Assembly: GCA_020086605.1 (NCBI GenBank)
Contig: JACBWW010000002.1
Coordinates: 26,687,305 to 26,751,304, forward strand
Direction of reading: 5' to 3'
From: Lanius collurio
Taxonomy: Eukaryota > Chordata > Aves > Passeriformes > Laniidae
DNA: 64,000 nucleotides
The position numbers were made by a program, and so were the translations under genes. Of this stretch, positions 1 through 13,404 are shown one piece after another. The first letter of the stretch is position 1. The number at the start of each line of letters is the position of its first letter. The notes under the pieces are model-generated. The model searched no databases, was not told the origin of the DNA, and worked only from the letters and a program-made list of their open reading frames with translations.

Positions 1-3000
1 TTGTATCCCAGTACAGACATCACAAGCACACAAAATCTTTGCAGATGTAGTTAGAACTATGTTATACTGCAATGTTTCTGTGCCAGTCCTGAAATCAAGT
101 GACTCTTCTAAGAGTCTGGGAACAAATTTCACTGAACAATGTCAAGCAGTACCAGTTGTTAGAGAACTGTTTCTTGGAACGCACAAATTACACTGGACAA
201 CAAAATACTGTACTGCTGTGCAAGACACACCTCAACACATAATAGAAGTGTCTTGCATAACACCACCCTGAGTGAGAAGAAAAGGACCAGTGAATAAAAC
301 TTTAGCTGCACCAGGATCTTGCGATCCTACTGGTGTTCAAATGACAAAATGGGCTCCGCCCACAGACAATTCCACTCACAACATGATACACATTTTTAAA
401 CTGCAGAAACAGATTTTTCCTGTCAGAGATTCAGAATCAGTTTCTTTGAAATGTCCAGGTTTTTTTGCAATTGCTGGATTAGGATGCATGATATGTCACA
501 TCATAAGACTTGAAGAAATTATACATGAATAAGGAATAATTTCAACCTGTAATATTAACAGACCAGTGTCATGCTTCTTGTTCCCACTACAACTTTATGG
601 TTGTAACACCATAGCTTCCTATAAATCAATTATTAATGAAAGCTATGATTATTATTTTTCATTTTCCAGTAGTACTAGCACATGTACAATAATATTACAT
701 GTTGCTAGCTAAATTTTCCACCTCAGAATTGCTTGCTTGGTTTTAGTGGATCACAAAAGAGCAATACACACAGCTGTGTTTTAGTAAGTGTGCTTGAAAA
801 GAAAAAGTGACTGGACCTTGCAAGTTAAAAAGGAAGTTAACTGACTTGGTACATTAAAAACACAGAACTGCACTATTTTCTATTTGCAAACTGTTGAAGA
901 AGTATTTTTATTGTTGATTTTTTCAACATAGTTCAGCTTTAAGTATTTTTTATTTTATAACAGAGATTTCTAAAATTGATTTTGAAGCATAATAAGGCCT
1001 CAATAGTGTAAGACTTTTTTCAGTACTGCCTCGTAAAATCATATCGAAGAAATGGTAGGATAGCACAGATACATGTATGAGAATTATACCATAATGAATT
1101 AATAACTTTCAACATTGTTTAATGGTTAAGTTCTGCTCAAGGACAGAGTAAAATGAAGAACTGGAGGAGTAGAAGATGGACAATAACTAGAAGAAGACTG
1201 TGACAATACAGTATCTCCTGTGGAAACACAAAAACTGTGAAAATACCACAAATTCACAGACTTCATCATTGTGCAGCTGATGCTGAGCAACAGGTTTAGA
1301 CAGTCCCTCTGAACACTGTACACCATCCTCATCAAAGGCCATCATCTGTAAAGGCAAAAATTAAGCAGCCATCAGAGGAAGTAACATAATCTTTCTAGAT
1401 AACTTCTGCCAATAAATACCCTGCAGATTGCTTCCATCCTTATGTTTTATCCATCCATTACTGCAAAAATATGCTAAGCAAGAGCAAGCCCATAGTGAAG
1501 TGCGCTTTGGAGTCTTCAGTCACAGAGAACCAGCACAGGGCTTGCACAGAAATTTTGGAGGCAGCAGATCTGGGCAAGAAAGTGCTCACTGATATATTAT
1601 CCTAAATTCAGCTCAGGGGAAATTGCTCCTTAGAAAATGGGTATGTTCCTTATCTCTTTGAGACCTTAACTTCTGACAAGCACATTTTTTAACCCCACTG
1701 ACATCAAAAAATAAAAGCTATCTTTGGTTGGTGGTTTTTCCTCAATGACCTTAATAAAGAATATCTAGAGGTATTTTGGTCATTATCTGTGTTCAGAATT
1801 AAACACTGCTGCAGTTCATTTCTTGATGTTTTACATTTCTTTCAATAGTACAATGTCGCTCTTCAAAGCAATGCCAAAATTCCCCAGAGATAATTCCCAT
1901 CTGAAGTGCTGTGGAATGGTAAGGTGGAAATGAAGAAACAGTAAAAAATAAATCTAATCAATTCTTACCATTTCATCTACTTCTAAACTTTGACAGTTTG
2001 GACTCCCTGATCAGAGTATTTTCTCTTGAGGGTGAGTCCTTCCATAGCAATAGATATGAAAACATCAGAAGTGGTTTGATAGGAGAATCACTTGTCAGGT
2101 AACTCTAAATGGCCAAAGTTTCATCAATTCTGCAACAGCAATATCAGTTTAACCATAAGTCTTTTGGACTAGGTACTCAGGTGACATAAACCAGGTTAAC
2201 CCCATCACATTCCTGAGGCACTTCATTCAAATTAAATTGTTGCCAATTGAACAAGGGGGTGCTCCTGATTTGGCTATTACCATTTAATTCATTGCAGTAG
2301 AGAGAGCACTGTTATTTTCAAAGATACAAGTAAGATCAGAACAAAACCTTACTGATTATGTGACTTCCCTACCTTGGCTTATTAAAGAGTTCCAAATTAA
2401 TTTATTGTTAGTTAATTAGCTTCTAAAATAAACTATTAATGGTAATTGTTTTTGCTTTTTTCAGACACTTTTCAAGATTAACCACATTTAGCACTTATGC
2501 TGTTTCTTTTTTACAACCCACTTATTCACTTTTCACAGCTTTTTGGCAAAATTCTGCTGTCAATTAGCATGAATACTAAGCTTTTTCAGTGTTGACTTGA
2601 CAAATTAGTAGAAGAGAGAGAGAGAAATTCTGTTTCAATGAAGTCACTACAAAAAGCTTCATAGATTTCAATGGGAGTAGGAACAGTTCCTCCAAAGATT
2701 AGATCTTTCAGCTTGAAATTGTTGGGTAGGTTTTTAGCTAGATAACAAAGAGAGGCTTGAGTTCTCCACTACAAATTCTGCACAGGTCTCAGTAAGCAGT
2801 TCTGACTGAATTTTTCCTAGTCCTTTTATTCTGAAGCATTGCACAGCTTCAGGATGAGAGCTTTCTTATTTGATAAGGCTTATTTATGAAAAGGAAACCA
2901 ATTTCACCAAGGTCAGATGTTCACCTGATGGATGCACTGAGCACATCCAGAGCCTGACAAAGGACTCAGTAACCACTGCTCTGGCACTTTCAACTGGAAA

Positions 3001-3843
3001 GCAGCCTGTCCACACTATGACATTCAGGACACTGCACCTTCCTGTTCTGTCTCCAGCTCTTTTTCCACTTCTGAACAAGAGTCTTCATGGTAGGAAGTGC
3101 TGATTTCATTCATTCTCTGTATACTATAGGCAGAAAAATCCAAATACTAGTTGCCTCCCTTAATCTTTACTGGCATGAAAAATTATTTATGGGCAGGATG
3201 ATCCGTGAGATAGTTTGCTTTTGACTAAGAATGCATTATCTCAGTCTGTATTATTGGAAAATAGGAACTGACTTTGTATTAGCTGAGGTAGAAAACATAA
3301 AGCCACAATCACCAGATTTATTAGGTCCAAAAATTGTATAGAGTTATGAGACTTTTATTTCTTTTTTACCTGAGGTTAAATTTTAATGGTAACAATATAA
3401 CCATGATAAAGTAGTTACTGCAGAAGTGATATAAAAGTGAGTCAAAGATTAATTCACAGAATAGCTTATCCAATGCAATATGAAACAAACCACTGTGTAT
3501 GGTTTATAGGAATATGTAAACTATATGGCTTACTTTAAAAAATGGCATGGTCAGTGGAGCTGCTTTTTAAGTTTCCTCTACATGCATCATTCTGTTCAGG
3601 TATAAAAAGGAGACTGAGTTTGTGAAAGATACCAAAGTGCTAACAGACTTTGCTTGTTTAAGGTATTCATTGTGATGTTGGGAACAGTAAGGGTACTGCA
3701 GGGTTTTGTCTGGCTTCTGGTCAGGATCCCCAAACACAGAGGCATTGGAACAAGGCCAACCTATACAGCTCTTACAGCCAGTGTAGAATTGTCAGGTTTA
3801 AACACTGTGGAAAAAGATTTCAGCCAGATCAAAAGTATCATGG
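1..3843. other. Unique non-coding DNA, no gene seen
   Basis: AT-rich sequence without a recognisable gene, RNA gene or interspersed repeat. The open frames present are all under 100 codons, have no family resemblance and occur on overlapping strands, so I read them as chance. It may be intergenic or intronic. Confidence 0.6.
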
Positions 3844-4107
3844 TGTGGTGGTCTGACCTGGGCTGGACACCCACTGAAGCCTCTCCATTGTTCCCCTCCT
3901 CAACAGGACAGAGGCGAGAAAACAAAACTAAAAGCTCATGAGTTGAGATAAGGGCAGGAAGAGATCACTCACCAATTTCCCTCACAGACAAAACATACTT
4001 GACTTAAGAGAAATTAGTTGAATTTGTTACCAATCAAAATCAGAGCAGACTAATGAGCCATAAAACAAATCTTAGAAACATATTCCCCCAACCCTTTCCT
4101 TCTACAG
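3844..4107 (-). mobile_element. ERVL-type LTR fragment
   Basis: The plus strand starts with TGTGGTGG followed by a 'gacctgggctgg' block, a 'cctcctcaacaggacag' block and a 'gagatcactcaccaat' block. This order resembles a high-copy passerine LTR that I remember in the opposite orientation. Read on the minus strand it would end in ...CCACCACA, a normal LTR end. The outer boundary near 4107 is approximate and no internal retroviral sequence is attached, so it is a solo or truncated LTR. The family assignment is from memory; a repeat-library search would settle it. Confidence 0.6.
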
Positions 4108-7100
4108 AGTAAAAGTGTAAAGAATTGTGATCAACACAGTTCTTCAACCTAGCAAGCTTATTTTTATTCAGAATGGATTCATAGCATTCTTTTGTCTCCA
4201 AGTCTTAGTAAATTAACAATTATTATAATGATGATGTTCAGGTGAAACATAGATAAGAATCTCTCTTTGTATATACTCTGTAAGATGAAGGTATCTTTCA
4301 TCTTCACAAAATGAAAAGTTGCTCACAAAATTGCACTGGATTTACTAATGCATTTGTGAAATACTTTAGATATAAGGTGACAAGCATCTTTAATAAAGTA
4401 ACTTAGGAAGTATTTTTTCTAAAACTAAAAGCCTAATAATCAAGTAGAAACCATATTAATTTTTAATATGAACGTATTTCTTTGCATTGGCTTCTTCTCT
4501 TCCCCTCACTCTGACTTCAGAGATCTGAGTAAACTGTTGTCAATGTAGTCTATTTCCAACAGTGAGCTTTCAGTCTAACTTTGTCTTGAAGCAGGGAGGA
4601 GGAATCTCAGAACAGTACTCTGGGTAATTCTAGTTATTATGGGATACTTCAGAGCTGGTGAAGCATTAAGTGATAGTGCTCAGATGTGAGAAGGGATTGA
4701 GAAATGGAGTTTTGTAGACTATTCTTTTGTGTGAGTCTCTGGACTACCTGGGTTTTCTCTGTCCTTCCACTTCTCTGGATAATTTCTGCAAATTCAGAGA
4801 ACCTGCAATTCCTTTCTACTCTTGGAGTTGGAATCTTTGAAAGCAATGTAATTTAAATTAATGGCTGTCATCTTTCTGAGGAAGTAAAACATGCTCTAAC
4901 ATGCTTAAACTCTTGAACTTTTGAAACCAAAGCTCAGTATACCCTGTATGTATCTCCTCTTGATGATGATATGTAGATATAAGATGCATGCACAGGATAC
5001 ATACATGTGCATTTAAGGGCATTTCATTTGTAGGACAAATATTATACCTGGGTACACTAAGTTACATCACCATGATGATGAAGTGAGTAAATTAGCAAAA
5101 CTAGGCTGTTGCATTGCAAATATCACTGTAGCACACAAGCTTGAAAGCATGTAAGATTAAATGCTTAAAAATTTAGCTTGAAATTTCAATTTGTATTGAA
5201 AATTATTTAGCCACAGCAGTCTAAAATCATTGGTACTCAGACTGAGTCAGTAATAGCACAAAAGTGACAGGTTATGGGATATGAGGTATTGCTCAAACTA
5301 GGCAGCCAGACAGAAGATGGGGTAAAGTCTGTGGAAATTTACAACAGTGCAAAAATCAAACCATGGGCTCTGCAAACTGCAACACTTGGAAGAAAAATCA
5401 GTTTGTTGCTCTAGTCTGAACAACACATTGGATATAACGTTGGATATAATGCAGAGAAATTTGGGTATAAACACTGCAAAAAAATGGAGCATTTTGCTGG
5501 AATATGGTGTGTTTCTTCCTATAGAAACAGGTAAAGCTACTGCTCCAGGTGTGCCTCTTAACTTTGTACATAAATACAATGTACATTGTGTTAGGTACTT
5601 ATATTTCTGCTACATCAGGACAGACACAGGTGATTAATTAGTGTCAAGGAACAGTTCTGTGGTCTCTTGATTGCCTGCATTCACTTACTTGCAATGCTTT
5701 AGAGGTTTGTCACTTGCTGACACTCCATTATGTGCAGTGAGTGATCTGGGGAACCAATTTCTATGCTTGGTTTACAGTACAAGAACGTGATTTTTACCCA
5801 GATACTACACTTGCTGTATTTCATACTGTTAATAGTTATGGGAAACATGGAAATACATACTTACTGTAATATTCTAGCAGCACTTAATGCTACACTAGCA
5901 GACTAATGTCAGTGTCTATAACAGACAGTACTGAAGAAAATATTGCCCTGTAAAGGGTTTGTTCACAGAAACAAACTCAAGTCTTCTGAGTGATTCATAC
6001 AATAGAAATATTTACATTAAAAAAATCAGAAGCCATATTTGCATACTGTACAAAGACATCATTTACCCCAGTATACTCTGTACTGCTACATGCTGTTGTA
6101 CAAGAGCTGACAGAGCTACACAGCAATTAACTCACTTGATGGATTTCTCCATTTCAAATGGGTATGATACAGACTTAATTCTATGCCCAAAGAACTTTAA
6201 AGAATGACAGCCATGTTTCTCAATAATCAGTCTAAATTCTGACATCAAAATAATGGTGTTTTATTGGGAAAGGTTTCTTAAGGCCCATAGTACAGCCTTA
6301 GCTTTGCCTTTGTGCTGTATTACAGCAACTTGGCAAGGTGAGGTAGAAACTGAGCTTTGCCAGTTGCCACTTCATGTTGGCAGAATTCTCTTGGTTTTGT
6401 TCATAACGTCCCCAACAAGAGTAAAATTCAGAATGAACAAATACAATTACAAAAGTTTCAACCCCACCATGATTATGAATATGGTCTGGCTTAATTTGTA
6501 CAACATGGTATGTTTTTTTCCCTAGCTGTGCATCTGCTGCACAGTTGTTTAGAGCAAAATTTTGTGGAACTGCAAAGACAGAAGGCAGAGAAATACTGAT
6601 TTGCAAACAGCCAGATATTTATATTATTGCACACTATGGTGACTGCCACTGCCTCCAGTTACACATATGGGCTCTAGCAAAACTTGCAAAAATGTATAGG
6701 ACAATGAAAACATTATTGCATTTGCACCTAGAACACTTGAAGAAACTGAGAAGAGCATTCCATGTTAGATATAACAAAGCATCTACTTTAGGGTCACAGA
6801 TTTATGGCTTAGTGCTGTAATTTATAAAGAGCCATTAAGTATTCCTAGTTTAATAATGCCAGTCCTACAAAAATGATACAGCGTCTTGCCCACAAGATCT
6901 GCTAGTTCCAAACCCCCTTATTCACATCTACCTATCTACTGTTTCAACTACTCTGCAACCCTTCCCCATCAGAAAGCTGTGGTTCAAGTTGGTCAGTGAT
7001 TAGTTATTCTACAGAATTTACAAATACACAGTGATAATTTCTCCACCTGGATTACAATTCACATCAAGGGATTGTCAGAACAAAAGAGCAACTGTAGGAC

Positions 7101-8330
7101 CCCTATTATCAGTCTCCTGGCAAAGCAGCAGAGACTTGGCATCACCATTGCAGCCTGTTCCTTTATGTGATTTATTGTGGGGAAGGTTTGCTACTGATAT
7201 CAAAGACCCGTTTGTTCATGCACCATTGACTTCTGCTTTGCCATCATCCTGAGAGACTGCTTCAATAAATGGCCAGAAACAGCATTTATGTCACAAGTAA
7301 CACTTGCTGCTGTAATTATTTTCCTGTCCACCCTCTCCTGCAGAGTGGAGTCCAGAAGAATTAGTATGCAATAATGGATCACAATTCACGCTCGTAGAGT
7401 CTGAAACTTTTCTGGGGAAGCAAAACTTCACATAGAAGATCAAATACTTTAATTAAACTTTGGAAGAAATGTGTACTGATTGCTGGGCAAAAGAGTTCCT
7501 ACAAACTTCCACAAAATGTACTTTCAAAAGTGTACACAGAAGATGCTACCCAAATGACTATATATGAAAGAGAAGTGAAAAGCTAAATGCTACTGTATTA
7601 GAGATAAGATACTCTGAAACAGAAGCATAACTGGATGTAAAATAAAACAGCCCAATAGATGAAGTAAAATCACAAAGCAGCCAGAAGTTACTCTCATGGT
7701 GCTAAGAATCTGCAAGCATTTCGCTTGTCAGAATATATAATCTTTGATTATTTTATATAGGAGAATCAAAATGTTGCTTCTCAAGACTGCCAGAAAAGGA
7801 AAAAGAAAAAAGAAAAAATATCTTACACCTCCGAACTACCCAATAAGACAGGTCACAATGCCTCCCTGACTAACAAAGAAAACACAGCTTATCTGCTGAC
7901 AACAGGGCATACATAACAGTTCCCAAACAAAAAACACAGAACGAAATTAAGATTATTTAACATTCTGACAAATCCTGATTAGCCACCTCCAGGCACTGTA
8001 AACCATTAGCTAAATAAGCATAAAAGCTTAGCTTTTCATTTTAATAATTTTGCCACCAATCTGTTGGTCTATTTGGTCTCTAAGCATATGACTGCCTAGT
8101 AAATGGCTACATAGCTGCTGAGACACTACATAATAAAGGTACTGTTCCATTACTATGTGTATGCAACATCTGTCACAACAGGCATGCACAGTCTTGCAGT
8201 AGAGGCTTGGAAGGTGCTGCTTACAAGTTTGGCGGACTGCCCCTCTCTCTGCAGATGCCCAGACAAGAAACTTTCTGGCTTGCTGCTGCCACTGCTGTGA
8301 CTCATCACAATACACATCTTTTTACTGAGG

Positions 8331-8366
8331 AAAAAACAAACAAACGAACAAACAAGCAAACAAACC
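8331..8366. repeat. (AAAC)n microsatellite
   Basis: Imperfect tandem aaac units with occasional gaac/aagc variants, seen directly. Confidence 0.9.
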
Positions 8367-10804
8367 TGCAAAGAAACAAAAGCTCAGATAAACATTCACA
8401 TTGCTCTCCCTGAAAGAGAAGATACAGAAGTCAGAGAGACATGGGGTGAGACCTTGGAAGGATGCAGTCCTTTATGTCTGGTTTCCAAGAATTTTAGACA
8501 TGTTACATTTTTGCCTAGTGTCTTCCCCCCAATATTTTTCAAGTACTTTTGAGATCAACAAAAACATATCAAAGATTCATGAAAACTGGTAACTGGATAC
8601 ACAAAAGACTGATAGATGTCCAGATGGAAAAAAAATGAGCAATTAGGTAACATTTTTTTAATTATACTCCAGGAAATGAACACATGAGAAATTTCATATA
8701 TGACTCTTCAAACAGAGCTTATAATCAATTGAAAGGTTCAAATCCAGGGAAATTCCAGTTTCAGTTTCTTATAACTGAAAAGAAGAAAACTTGCACAGAG
8801 TACATTGCACAGTTCTCAGGTATAACTGTCATCTTTGACAAGTCAGTGTTCCACAGAAAGATCTGAAAACCTACATTTGTCACTTTAAAAAAAGAACTGG
8901 CAATGCCTTGACTGCCTTACCACCGTGGAGCTGTGAACAAATACTGATATTAATGGTCTGAGCACGGCTGCTAATATTGGTATCAGACAACCACAGCCAC
9001 TCTGTTGGCTGCAATGCATTGCCTTCTGCCATTCCTCATTATCTATCACTGAAAGTGGCATTAAAACATCAGAAAGTAGAGGTGAGTAATGCTATAATAT
9101 CCTGGCTAGCAGCAATCATTTTTTGTTATGATATTCAGTTTATTTTGTCAAACTATGTTAGCAATCACTGATTTGAAATATCCATTAGGCTTAGAGGGGA
9201 CACACATCTACAAAGAGATAAAGATAACAATTTTGTGCCAGGCACTGATAAGCTATTTACTGCACCACAAATCAAAGGAAATATTTTCACTGAAGAACAG
9301 ATATACCATTACAGCAATCACCAAACATCTGCCTCATCCAGATCAGAGAGGCATGCAGACTCTCAAATGACTTGAATGATCAAGTGCCTGAGCAGAAAAT
9401 GCAAGCTTAAAGGAGAAAACCTACTGTGTTCTTCTGGGATAAGAACTTTCAAATCATAGATTTCTTCACCATGCTTTCAGTGGCTCATCTGAAATTAAAC
9501 AGAAATTGTAGCCTATCAGTTCATACTAGATCTCAGCTATCACCTCTTGGTTGGAAACCACTAAGAGGGTGGGTGGGGATAAGGAAGAGGGGAAGGAGAG
9601 AAGTTGTGTTGGAAATTAGGCTTTTGTCATCATTATTTTGACCCAAATCATAGCTTGTCTGGCTTTTCATCCTCTTAGGACTTGACTTCCCATTTCTGTG
9701 TTGTAGTCCTAAATTACTAATCTTATTCTTAGCATTGACAAGACATGCCACAGCACTGCGAACAAACACCAAAGTGAACAGTCACCACTATAAATTACAC
9801 TTCAGTCATATTCACAAGGACAAATTTCTGCCACAAGTTTTCCTTTTGAGTCTTTGCTGGTTTATCCACTTGACCAAATTGGCTCTTTACTTGAATCAAA
9901 CAAAATACTCAGTGGTATTCCAGTTTCTCTAAATCTGAGATTCCTGCATAAGGAATGTAATTAGTAACAAGGCCCACTGGGAGGAACTGTCTCAGCTAAG
10001 GATATCTTCTGATGGTGATGTGGCTCTAAGGAGATGGGTTTTTTTCCCCATCTCTTCCTACAGAGCCACACTGCTGAGGAAAGTCACAAAAAATTTCCAT
10101 CTATTCAGATTATTGTGCCCTCTCCTTTATTTGAGATAGGGCACTGTTTGCCAGAAATGTCAAATCTCTTCCAGCAATGCACTAAATTCTATCTTGTGAG
10201 AACAGATGTTTCATAGTGTCAGGGAGAAGCTTTCCCCACAGTTTTTAACCTTTCAGCTGTGGCCATTTTCAAAATGAAAATGTCTGCCTGTGCAACAAAA
10301 GCTGTGCTAACACTCTGAAGGTTAAGGTTACATACTGTGAGATACAGACATCTTTTCTTAAAATTTATTATAGCAACTTTAATATCATCTCTTGCCCTTG
10401 CACAGCATGACAAGGACCTGTTTAACTATCAGCTTAATTAGCTGTTAATTAAAACTGAAAAGCTAGATTTTGAAGTACAATTCTTCCATGCTTTCAGGTT
10501 TTACGACTTAAGTTTTGATTCAAGCCTGCCCCTTTGCTGAATGCTGTCAATGTTCCCTTCATTTCAATGAAGGCAGAAATTGCCTTTATCTTAACGATAA
10601 ACTGGAAAAAGAAAGAAAAAAAAAAAGAGCCTCAGCATTCTTTCCTTTGTTTCTTTAACAGGACAATTTTGAAAGCTTACCTTAAAAATAAAATAGCAGG
10701 GGTTTTTTTAAGTTGATTGAGGTAGGGCTTTATTAAAGAAAAAAAGGTCTGCTTCCTCACTGGGAGATTAGTATTTTATCAGCCATTCAAATGAGTCTGC
10801 CTTC

Positions 10805-10819
10805 TTTTTTTTTTTTTTT
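10805..10819. repeat. Poly-T run
   Basis: Fifteen T in a row; no retroposon body recognised on the adjoining side. Confidence 0.85.
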
Positions 10820-11712
10820 AATGTTGTGATATATAGGGCTGTAAAACACAGAACACAAACTTTCCTGTCCCTGGCCATGCACACTCTGACTTCCCTCCTA
10901 ATAAACTAATCTTCTGAGAGTGATTCTAGTCTGGGCTTTCTTGCAATACATCTGCAATCTAGTTATAAGCTAGAAAGGGAATTAATTGTGGTAGCTCCAA
11001 GCTACAGCTTTTCTTCTCTGACAGACTGGCAGCTGGTCGTTTTATAGACTATCTCATAGGTGCCATTGAGAGGGGAGGTCCAGAAGTCCCTCATGCATGT
11101 TTCTGGTTTTATTGCAGTAGCAAAGTTCAGACATCTGTCAGGTATTACCAGTAAAGAGATGTTCAGTGGTCTGTTCAACACAACTGGATCAGGGATACAC
11201 AGTCCTTAAATGCACTGAGCAGTAAAATACATGAAGAACCATTTATCTGGAGTACAATCTGGAACCAGCCCTCAGTCGTATATCAGGGAGAGACTCCAGG
11301 AGACTTCTTTCCTCCAAGGTCTCTCCCATTCACCAGGGCCCAGGCAAGGGCCCCCGCTGCTCTAAGGACCCACCAGCACTGTAGTTTGCTAGGCTACCTA
11401 CACCTCAGCTCACAGCGAGAAACAAGCTAGAAAAATTCTGCCCTCCCAGAATAGTTGTGCTACATCTCAGATTGTCACCATTCTTACCCAATGCCCCATC
11501 AAAAAGAAAGATCTCATGCAAGAAAAAAAAAAACATGTTCCCATCCTTTTATGCATCATGAGATGAATGAGAAGAAATGCAGGTCCCCTAACTGATATGT
11601 TCAGTCAATAATCACATACATCTGGTGAGGCCAGAGCATTTCTCAGAGCTGGAAGGAAGCAGAGGTTGTAACCAGAAGCCTTTGTGATTATGATACTGAT
11701 GTCTTTTCCTGG

Positions 11713-12040
11713 TGTTAAAATCAAGAGTCAAACATGGTTAGAAGGGAAAAAGGGATTTTACCTTGGTATTTATTTTAAGGATCCTTAGGTGCACTACGTG
11801 CAGGTCAAATGCACCGAAATACACCCCGCAATGCACACCCCCAAAAGATCTGATATATCACTATAGGTCTTACTAATTAGCATATCTATCAAAGATTCCC
11901 CAATGAGAGGCTCAAGTGAGCCCCCCTCCCCAAGGAACCTTCCCCTGCATGGTTCTATCTTAGTTTACAATATGTGTTCTGGAGAGGACCTTGGGGTCTG
12001 GGGCACAATAACTTCAACTTACAAAGCTTCTAAAATATTT
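11713..12040 (-). mobile_element. Candidate solo LTR, ERVL-like
   Basis: On the minus strand this block has a TATA/AT-rich section ('gatatatcag'), then a C/G-rich segment, then AATAAA (plus-strand 'tttatt' near 11771) about 60 bases before a possible CA end at 11713. That is the layout of an LTR U3-R-U5. The text of the 11760-11950 part reminds me of a dispersed passerine LTR. I could not find convincing terminal TG...CA plus target duplication, so both limits are approximate and the call is tentative. Confidence 0.4.
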
Positions 12041-13386
12041 CATCTCCTAGTTTGACAAACAAGTCCAAGAATGTAGGCAAAAGCACCAGGAACAGAAGCT
12101 GCAAAAGGCATGAAAGGGGTATAAAAGAAAAAGCAAAAAATCTTCATGGCATCAATACAAAAAACAGCAGGGCTGCTCTTTTCTCCCTCTGCCTCTCTGA
12201 CAGGAGAGGAAAATGGTGATAAACTGGATCCAAACACACCTCCCTGGGCACTTTTGTTACTGCCTGCTGCCTGTTTAGCTTCAAGGTCTTTATCCTTCCC
12301 AGTTGGCCTGACTCTCAGCTACTTTCTGTTCAAGCTTTCTCTCCTCAGCCAAATCTCAGTCCTCTGCCCAAACCCTCATAGGTTTCTCAAAGTCTCTCTT
12401 TGGTCACTTCTCTTCCCTGTTCTTGAGAAATCCAGGAGCATTAACCATATTTTCCAAAATTACTATAGCAAGCCTTTTTCTATCATTTCATGTAAGAAGC
12501 CATGCAGTTTTAATGACCAAGTTCAAGTTCCTTAAATTATATACAGTTTGGTCAATATTTTCTTCCTTCAGGGTACTCTGAGATGAATCATCAAAAATTA
12601 GAAAATGGTGAAAATTAAAGTGACACTAAGGAGCATAAAGAAAGGAGAAAAAAATATGGTACTAGAGCTCAAAAAGAGCAGTGAGCTTCATTACCATCTA
12701 ATCAGCCTAATGTGATCCAACAGAAACACTTTAGAAATGGGAATCTTAACATGTGCTGAAAGATAACTGAGCAAAATTCCCTTTGACATGACTGGAAATA
12801 ATTAGGGCTTTGCTCCTATGAAAAGAAACCTCACTGGTTCCTGGGGAAGGTAGACTATTTTTTTTCCTGCCCCTTATAAATTTTTTCTTTACTGCATTTG
12901 TGGACAGTAAAAAAACAGCACAAGGCCATTGTTAGATACAAAATGGGAAGCTCAACCCTGTAAATTTGAAATTACAAATTTATCACCTAAGCACAGAAAA
13001 ATAGATATTTTAAGCTAACAACTAAAGTAAGAACCGTTCCTGCGTGGCATCATGTCTCTGGCTGGCTCTTACAGGCATTAATTCAGACATTTTGCTATAC
13101 ACCACTAGTAAACTTCAACTTTGTACCAGTGGAAACTGATTGCTTGACAGGGTGATTGCAGTCACTCCAGCAGACCTCCAAAGTACAGATAGCCAGCACA
13201 TCAGGAAATGTTCTTGCTCTCATCTTTATCTGGGGGCAACAAAATAAAATTTTGCCCTTCTGTTTAATGGTATATCATAATTTTTTTCTTGTTTCCATCA
13301 GGGCAAAAGGAATTCTTCAGAGTTCAGAAAAACTGTACCATAAAGTCAAGCAAGCCCATTCTTTCAACACCACTGAAAGAAAACTT

Positions 13387-13404
13387 AAAAAAAAAAAAAA
13401 AAAG
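13387..13404. repeat. Poly-A run
   Basis: Eighteen A in a row, seen directly. Confidence 0.9.

Larger units (their letters stand above)
4108..11700. other. Unique non-coding DNA, no gene seen
   Basis: No supportable gene or clear interspersed repeat. It contains simple-sequence patches (an A/G-rich stretch near 7797-7820, an AAAC-type repeat at 8331-8366, a T-run at 10805-10819). Short open frames (60-102 codons) have no recognisable domain. Confidence 0.55.

Noticed and set aside
12146..12535. 129-codon frame starting with a plausible N-terminal stretch
   Set aside because: Ser/Leu/Phe-rich low-information translation of pyrimidine-rich DNA, with no domain and no context.
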